In this document: positions 55,641 through 60,314 of the stretch, in pieces
Position numbering within the stretch: the stretch's first letter is position 1
Layout of the letters: every line of letters starts with the position of its first letter
Source of the DNA: Alphaproteobacteria bacterium
GTDB lineage: Bacteria; Pseudomonadota; Alphaproteobacteria; WRAU01; Hepatincolaceae
Reading direction: 5' to 3'
Length of the DNA: 60,314 bases
Assembly (NCBI GenBank): GCA_947460385.1
Contig: CANHGT010000002.1
Location: 1-60,314, forward strand
Position numbers and translations under genes: made by a program
The notes under the pieces: model-generated
Database searches by the model: none
What the model was told of the DNA's origin: nothing
What the model saw: only the letters and a program-made list of their open reading frames with translations

Positions 55641-57122
55641 CTAGCTTAAATTGTTTTCTTTTACAAAGGTAGATATGCCATTAAACTGTAATTCTTGTTC
55701 AATGGCATGACTTATTTGATACAGAACATCCTCGGCAAAATAATTACCAATTAACTGCATGCCCAGTGGCAATCCTTCAGCTCCTAAACCAACTGGAAAA
55801 CTAATGGCAGGAACACCTGCTAAATTAGATGTTACTGTAAAAACATCGCTTAAATAAATTTCCATAGGGTTGCTTGGCATGTTATCTAGTGTAAAGGCTT
55901 CAGATGTTGTTGTTGGAGTTAGTATTACATCTATCTTTTTAAAAGAATCTATAAAATCATTGGTAACTAAGCGTCTTACTTTGGCTGCTGTTAAAAATCG
56001 GCCGTAGTTTTCTTCTAATAAATTAAATGTTCCTAAAAGAACTCTTCTTTTCACCTCTTCACCCCAGCCTAAGCTTCTTGCATTTTTATATACATCGCTT
56101 AATTCAGAAGCTTCTACTTTTAGACCGTATTTTACTCCGTCAAAACGGGCATAATTAGAGCTTGCCTCTGATGATGCAACAATATAATACACTGGCAAAG
56201 CATATTCGGTGTGCGGCAAAGAAATATCTACTATTTCTGCCCCTAAAGTTTTTAAAACATCAATTACTTTTTTATAATACGATTTCAAGCAACTTGATAA
56301 TGATTCAGAATTATATTCTTTTGGTATACCTACTCGCAAACCTTTAATAGATTGACCAATTTTACCTAAATAATCTGGTTTATTAAATGGCACCATTGAA
56401 GAATCTTTGGTATCAAAGCCTGCAATATAATTCAGTAACATTGCATTATCTACTACATTTCTTGTTATTGGACCCGCTTGATCTAGCGATGAAGCAAAAG
56501 AAATTATTCCATAACGAGAGCAAACCCCATAAGTAGGCTTCATGCCAACGGTACCTGTAAATGCTGCGGGTTGCCTTATTGAACCACCTGTATCTGTACC
56601 TAATGCTCCTAAAAAAGACCTAGCAGAAACACCTGCTGAAGAACCACCTGATGAACCACCTGGCACTCTATCTTTATTATCATCTGTTTTCCACGGATTA
56701 ATAGTTGGACCAAAGGCAGAAGTTAAAGTGGTAGAACCCATTGCAAATTCATCTAAATTTAACTTACCTAAAGATATACAACCTGCATTTTTAAGATTGC
56801 TGGTTACCGTTGATTCATAGGGTGCTATAAAATTCTCAAGAATCTTGGAAGCATTGGTTGTTTTAACCCCCTTTGTAAGAAAAATATCTTTAATGCCAAT
56901 GGGAATTCCATCTAACACGCTTAAAGAACTATTTTTAGATCGCCTGTCATCAGACTTTTTTGCTTCTTCAATGGCACTATCAAAAGTTTTTGTAATGTAT
57001 ATATTTAATTTATTCGCTTTTTCTGAAGAATTAATATAGCTTTGCACAAGCTCTAAAGCACTAATTTCTTTGCTTGCTAACTTATCTGAGGCTTCTTTAA
57101 TGCTAAGATCTAAAATTTTCAT
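55641..57122 (-). CDS. gatA: Asp/Glu-tRNA amidotransferase subunit A
   Basis: A 493-residue amidase-signature glutaminase that supplies ammonia to GatB. GIPIGIKDIF carries the catalytic lysine; GGSSGGSSAGVSA and GTDTGGSIRQPA carry the cis-serine and nucleophilic serine. ALELVQSYI and LPLGMQLIGNYF lie at the ends. Presence of GatCAB implies the cell lacks a glutaminyl- or asparaginyl-tRNA synthetase, as in most alphaproteobacteria. Confidence 0.96.
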   Translation of the reverse strand: MKILDLSIKEASDKLASKEISALELVQSYINSSEKANKLNIYITKTFDSAIEEAKKSDDRRSKNSSLSVLDGIPIGIKDIFLTKGVKTTNASKILENFIAPYESTVTSNLKNAGCISLGKLNLDEFAMGSTTLTSAFGPTINPWKTDDNKDRVPGGSSGGSSAGVSARSFLGALGTDTGGSIRQPAAFTGTVGMKPTYGVCSRYGIISFASSLDQAGPITRNVVDNAMLLNYIAGFDTKDSSMVPFNKPDYLGKIGQSIKGLRVGIPKEYNSESLSSCLKSYYKKVIDVLKTLGAEIVDISLPHTEYALPVYYIVASSEASSNYARFDGVKYGLKVEASELSDVYKNARSLGWGEEVKRRVLLGTFNLLEENYGRFLTAAKVRRLVTNDFIDSFKKIDVILTPTTTSEAFTLDNMPSNPMEIYLSDVFTVTSNLAGVPAISFPVGLGAEGLPLGMQLIGNYFAEDVLYQISHAIEQELQFNGISTFVKENNLS

Positions 57123-57157
57123 GAATTACCTTTTTTATAACTTATAATTTATTCTTT

Positions 57158-57451
57158 TTATTCAATAACTTTTGGCACACAAATGAAGACATCATCTTTA
57201 TCGGGAACATTTAATAACACTTCATTAACAGTATTATTAATAATTACTTCGTCTTCCCGCATATTTTGCAAGTAAGCACCTGTAATATCACTTAATGCAA
57301 ACATTGGTTCTACCCCTTCTACATTCGCTTTATTTAGGATTTCTCCCCAACGTATTATATCTACAACGCTAGAAGATATTTTACTTAAAGAATCTCCATG
57401 CAATTCTATGTGAGTAATTTTAAAAAGCTTTTGTATATCTGAATCTTTCAT
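57158..57451 (-). CDS. gatC: Asp/Glu-tRNA amidotransferase subunit C
   Basis: A 97-residue subunit that clamps GatA to GatB. MKDSDIQKLFKITHIEL at the start, NVEGVEPMFA, LREDEV-like NMREDEV and VPKVIE at the end follow the family pattern. First gene of the gatCAB operon. Confidence 0.92.
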   Translation of the reverse strand: MKDSDIQKLFKITHIELHGDSLSKISSSVVDIIRWGEILNKANVEGVEPMFALSDITGAYLQNMREDEVIINNTVNEVLLNVPDKDDVFICVPKVIE

Positions 57452-57549
57452 GTAGTAACTCTATTTTTATTAAACCTATCTATTAACCATAAATAAAATA
57501 TAATATAAAATAAGCTATTTAACAAATATTTTTTTATTATACAATATTC

Positions 57550-57579
57550 TTGATTTAAAAGGCTTTATTATGATACTAT
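57550..57579 (+). promoter_or_regulatory. Possible promoter of the alanine symporter gene
   Basis: TTGATT, an 18-nt spacer and TACTAT (57574-57579), about 35 nt before the start at 57615, which has AAAAGGAG upstream. Moderately close to consensus. Confidence 0.45.
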
Positions 57580-57614
57580 TATTTTTTAAATAAAAATCAA
57601 ACAAAAGGAGCAAA

Positions 57615-59048
57615 ATGATGGACTATATAATTGTTTTTATTGATACACTACACACATATGTTAGTGCTATTAGCGATATATTGTGGGGCTATGTACTAGT
57701 AGTTTTGTTGTTAATTGCTGGAATATTTTTTACAGTGAAAACAAACTTTGTTCAATTGAAAATGCTTAAACATGCTTTTGCGTTATTAAAAGATAGTCAT
57801 GACAAGGTAGATCATCACATTTCATCTTTTCAAGCATTAAGCACCTCTTTGGCATCTGTAGTAGGTGTAGGAAGTATTGCGGGCATGGCCGTAGCTATAT
57901 CTTTAGGTGGGCCGGGAACAATTTTTTGGGTGTGGGTAATTGCGTTGCTAGGCATGGCTACTAATATGGCAGAACATACACTAGGGCAAATTTATAAAAC
58001 AAAAAAAGATAGTTTAAAGATGTTTATGGGCGGACCATCTTATTACTTAACTAGGGGCTTACAAAGTAAAAAACTAGGAACTATCTTCTCATTATTAATT
58101 ATTGTAAGCTTTGGAATTGCTTTTAATTCGGTACAAGCAAATACAATCGGTGATTCTTTTTTTAATGCTTTCAAGGTAGAGAAAAGTATCGTAGGATTAA
58201 TTATTGCTTTATTAAGTGCCATTGTTATTTTAGGTGGCATTCAACGTATTGCTAAGGTATCTAGTTATTTAGTTCCTATTATGGGAATAATTTATTTACT
58301 TCTAGCATTTACTATTATTATAATTAATATTGAAAAAGTACCTGGAATATTTGCATTAATTTTTAAATCTGCATTTGGTATTAGTGAATTTGCTACGGGT
58401 AGTGTGGCATCGGTATTTTTACAAACAGCGGTAGTTGGTATTAAACGTGCTTTATTTTCCACAGAAGCAGGAATGGGGTCTACCCCCAACATTTCAGCAT
58501 CTGCTTTTGTTAAACACCCTGTAAAACAAGGGATATTAGGTATGCTTGGCGTATTTTTTGTAGCCTTTGTTATTTGTACATCTACCGCTTTAATTATTTT
58601 ATGCAATTACGACACAACTGTAGATGGAGTACAAGGTGTAAAATTAGTTCAAGATTCAATTAGAGCTAATTTGGGAGATATGAGTGTACTGATATTAACT
58701 GCTTGTATATTTATTTTTGGTTTCACATCTATTATTGGTAATTATTCGTATGCTGAAAACAATATAGCTTTTTTAACTAAAAAGAAAGTATATATATATT
58801 TACTTAGGATTATTGTAGTAGCTACTGTATACTTTGGCACTGTGGCATCGTTAAATTTTGTATGGGATTTAGCAGATTTATTTATGGGACTTATGATACT
58901 ATTAAATCTAACTGCTTTATTTGCATTATATAAAATTATTGTTAGTGCTTTAAATGATTACAGCAAACAGCTTAAATTTACCAAAGAACCTATTTTTAGA
59001 AAAGATACCATTGAAGCATTAAAGAATGATAAAGAGAATATTTGGTAA
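57615..59048 (+). CDS. Sodium:alanine symporter (AGCS family)
   Basis: A 477-residue transporter with about eleven membrane helices. AGCS motifs are FFTVKTNFVQLKMLKHAF, FQALSTSLASVVGVGSIAGMAVAISLGGPGTIFWVWV, LGMATNMAEHTLGQIYK, FMGGPSYYLTRGL and the late STEAGMGSTPNISASA. It imports alanine or glycine with sodium. It is the first gene of a plus-strand pair with ruvX, and supplies substrate for alanine dehydrogenase and alanine racemase. Confidence 0.94.
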   Translation: MMDYIIVFIDTLHTYVSAISDILWGYVLVVLLLIAGIFFTVKTNFVQLKMLKHAFALLKDSHDKVDHHISSFQALSTSLASVVGVGSIAGMAVAISLGGPGTIFWVWVIALLGMATNMAEHTLGQIYKTKKDSLKMFMGGPSYYLTRGLQSKKLGTIFSLLIIVSFGIAFNSVQANTIGDSFFNAFKVEKSIVGLIIALLSAIVILGGIQRIAKVSSYLVPIMGIIYLLLAFTIIIINIEKVPGIFALIFKSAFGISEFATGSVASVFLQTAVVGIKRALFSTEAGMGSTPNISASAFVKHPVKQGILGMLGVFFVAFVICTSTALIILCNYDTTVDGVQGVKLVQDSIRANLGDMSVLILTACIFIFGFTSIIGNYSYAENNIAFLTKKKVYIYLLRIIVVATVYFGTVASLNFVWDLADLFMGLMILLNLTALFALYKIIVSALNDYSKQLKFTKEPIFRKDTIEALKNDKENIW

Positions 59049-59116
59049 AATACAATATTAACCTTAAATATAATACCCTGTGTTTTATGGGTATTATATC
59101 TTTATGAGCAAATTAT

Positions 59117-59566
59117 ATGAATAACGACATTCAATTTATTCAACAGAATATACAAAGAAATCAAAAACTAATAGGGCTAGATGTTAGTAAAAAACACTTA
59201 GGTATTGCTGTAACTGATACCTCTCTGTTGCTTGCTTTCCCCTCCTTTACTATAAATAGAACTAAATTTAAAGTTGATGTGGAAACATTAGATACTTTTA
59301 TAAAAAAAGAAAACGTATTTGCGATTATTATGGGCTTGCCATTAGATGGTGATGGCACAAAAAATAATAGGGTACAAGCGATAAAAGATTTTGCTAACCT
59401 TTTGCAAGAACACATCAAGCTACCTATTTTTTATCAAGATGAACGTTTTTCTACCTATTTTGTAGAAAATAATAATATGGGCAATAATAAAACTGATGTT
59501 GATTCCCAAGCTGCTGCTTGGTTTTTACAGATATTTTTAGATAAATACAATAATCAAAAATCTTAA
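59117..59566 (+). CDS. ruvX: Holliday junction resolvase-like RuvX (YqgF)
   Basis: A 149-residue RNase H-fold nuclease. KLIGLDVSKKHLGIAVTD, the mid motif IIMGLPLDGDGTKNNRVQAI, and YQDERFSTYF then DVDSQAAAWFLQIFLD carry the acidic residues of the YqgF active site. YqgF matures the 16S rRNA 5' end in E. coli and resolves junctions in some relatives. Normal length. Confidence 0.93.
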   Translation: MNNDIQFIQQNIQRNQKLIGLDVSKKHLGIAVTDTSLLLAFPSFTINRTKFKVDVETLDTFIKKENVFAIIMGLPLDGDGTKNNRVQAIKDFANLLQEHIKLPIFYQDERFSTYFVENNNMGNNKTDVDSQAAAWFLQIFLDKYNNQKS

Positions 59567-59587
59567 AGTATAGATGAAGTCAATTAG

Positions 59588-60314
59588 TTATTTTTTATTA
59601 ATATTAAATCCTTCATAAGTTTTAAAAGCTAAAAGATATAGTTGTCCTAATAAATCTTTACTTGGATACAATTTTTTTAAATCATCTAATACCGTATTTT
59701 CTATAATATTATCTTCTATATTTTCTAAAACATCATCAAGTACTTTAGGTAAAACAGAACATAGTTTATAAAAAGCTAAATTATCTTGGGTTACAATTTC
59801 ATAAAATTTATCTATAGAAATTATTCTTATTCTTTCATGTTGTATTGAAGTACCATCTAACGATATTTGCCAAGGAATATTTTGCGATTTACTGGCAATT
59901 ACTTCAACTAACATACATATATTATTTGTATCTTCAGAAATTTTATTTTGCATTTTAATAAAAGTTTTTTGTGAAGAGCTAGAATTCATTGTATTGTGCT
60001 TGTTTTTCATCTCTACATAGATTTTTTTATCTTCATTAATCAGGTCAAACCCTTGCTTTGGCACAATCCAATTATTACCACCTATATATTTGAAAATATT
60101 TTGATGAAAATAACCAATTTGATTATTATTAGATTTATCAATCTGTCTTAGTACTTCTGTTTCTATGATATCTTCTATAGATTTTTTATATATTTTTGAA
60201 TCAAATGTTAGTTTAATAGGATCAATTATATTTTTATTAAACTTTTTTAAATCTATCTTAAAACGCCAATTATCTACAGTATGTTTAACATGATTAAATA
60301 AATCATCATCACTA
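59588..60314 (-). CDS. Eco47II-family type II restriction endonuclease (5' end off the window)
   Basis: The frame from the stop at 59588 stays open past a GTG at 60064 to the right edge, so the gene is cut there and at least 242 residues are present. The visible N-terminal part reads VKHTVDNWRFKIDLKKF, IDPIKLTFD, then GGNNWIVPKQGFDLINEDKKIY and VEMKNKHNTMNSSSSQKTF. The D...(E)xK site is D in GFDLINE plus E and K in VEMKNKHN. These match the Eco47II (GGWCC/GGNCC) nuclease family as I know it. A cognate C5-cytosine methyltransferase would be expected just beyond the right edge. Taking the GTG at 60064 as start would cut the catalytic domain and is not believable. Confidence 0.75.
   Translation of the reverse strand, partial: SDDDLFNHVKHTVDNWRFKIDLKKFNKNIIDPIKLTFDSKIYKKSIEDIIETEVLRQIDKSNNNQIGYFHQNIFKYIGGNNWIVPKQGFDLINEDKKIYVEMKNKHNTMNSSSSQKTFIKMQNKISEDTNNICMLVEVIASKSQNIPWQISLDGTSIQHERIRIISIDKFYEIVTQDNLAFYKLCSVLPKVLDDVLENIEDNIIENTVLDDLKKLYPSKDLLGQLYLLAFKTYEGFNINKK

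Noticed and set aside
1-60314. The window as a circular element joining the left methylase and right nuclease
   Set aside because: The two genes run off opposite edges with ends that do not join, and their specificities differ; the housekeeping content indicates a chromosome segment.
60065-60314. GTG at 60064 as the start of the nuclease gene
   Set aside because: The same frame is open upstream to the window edge and encodes conserved residues of the family.

Overview
The window is about 60 kb of AT-rich chromosome from an alphaproteobacterium. The dcw gene order (ftsW-murG-murC-murB-ddl-ftsQ-ftsA-ftsZ), GatCAB amidotransferase, HtrA, many small beta-barrel surface proteins, low GC and short intergenic gaps suggest a Rickettsiales-like or otherwise host-associated lineage. 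That placement is inference; no rRNA is present to settle it.

Layout. 1-11.8 kb: a DpnA-like adenine methyltransferase cut by the left edge, yacG, xth and an MBL-fold hydrolase, followed by the division and cell-wall cluster, all on the minus strand. 11.9-18.7 kb: a small secreted basic protein, a DUF488 protein, an RluC-type pseudouridine synthase, an HtrA protease, a membrane protein, alanine dehydrogenase and an outer-membrane barrel protein with a consensus promoter. 18.7-28.5 kb: a minus-strand podovirus-type structural module (TerL, portal, scaffold-like, capsid, two tail tubular proteins, tail fibre) with no integrase, lysis or replication genes, preceded by a strong sigma70-type promoter. 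29.1-30.2 kb: a porin.

30.4-32.8 kb holds the most interesting part: a very compact two-HEPN protein (602 residues from the preferred ATG) with R-x4-H motifs, next to a miniature CRISPR array of three 36-nt repeats and two 30-nt spacers (exact 66-nt period). A TTGACA-N17-TACAAT promoter lies between the gene and the array and points into the array. This is best read as a minimal, stand-alone type VI (Cas13-like) RNA-targeting system without adaptation genes. A GC-rich 22-bp tandem repeat of unknown role lies beside it.

32.8-40.9 kb: a lipoprotein with a histone-H1-like tail, pgk, malic enzyme, a HAD phosphatase, RluD, a small membrane protein, alanine racemase and RlmE. 40.9-50 kb: two giant tandem paralogous autotransporter-like proteins. 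50.1-60.3 kb: a DinG-type helicase, an outer-membrane barrel, tRNA-Ser(GCT), gatC-gatA-gatB, a sodium:alanine symporter, ruvX, and an Eco47II-family restriction enzyme running off the right edge.

Functionally, alanine uptake (AGCS symporter), alanine dehydrogenase, alanine racemase, Ddl and the Mur/Fts genes form a path from imported alanine to pyruvate or to D-Ala-D-Ala for peptidoglycan. Defence-type functions (Cas13-like locus, DpnA-like methylase, Eco47II-like nuclease) are scattered among housekeeping genes.
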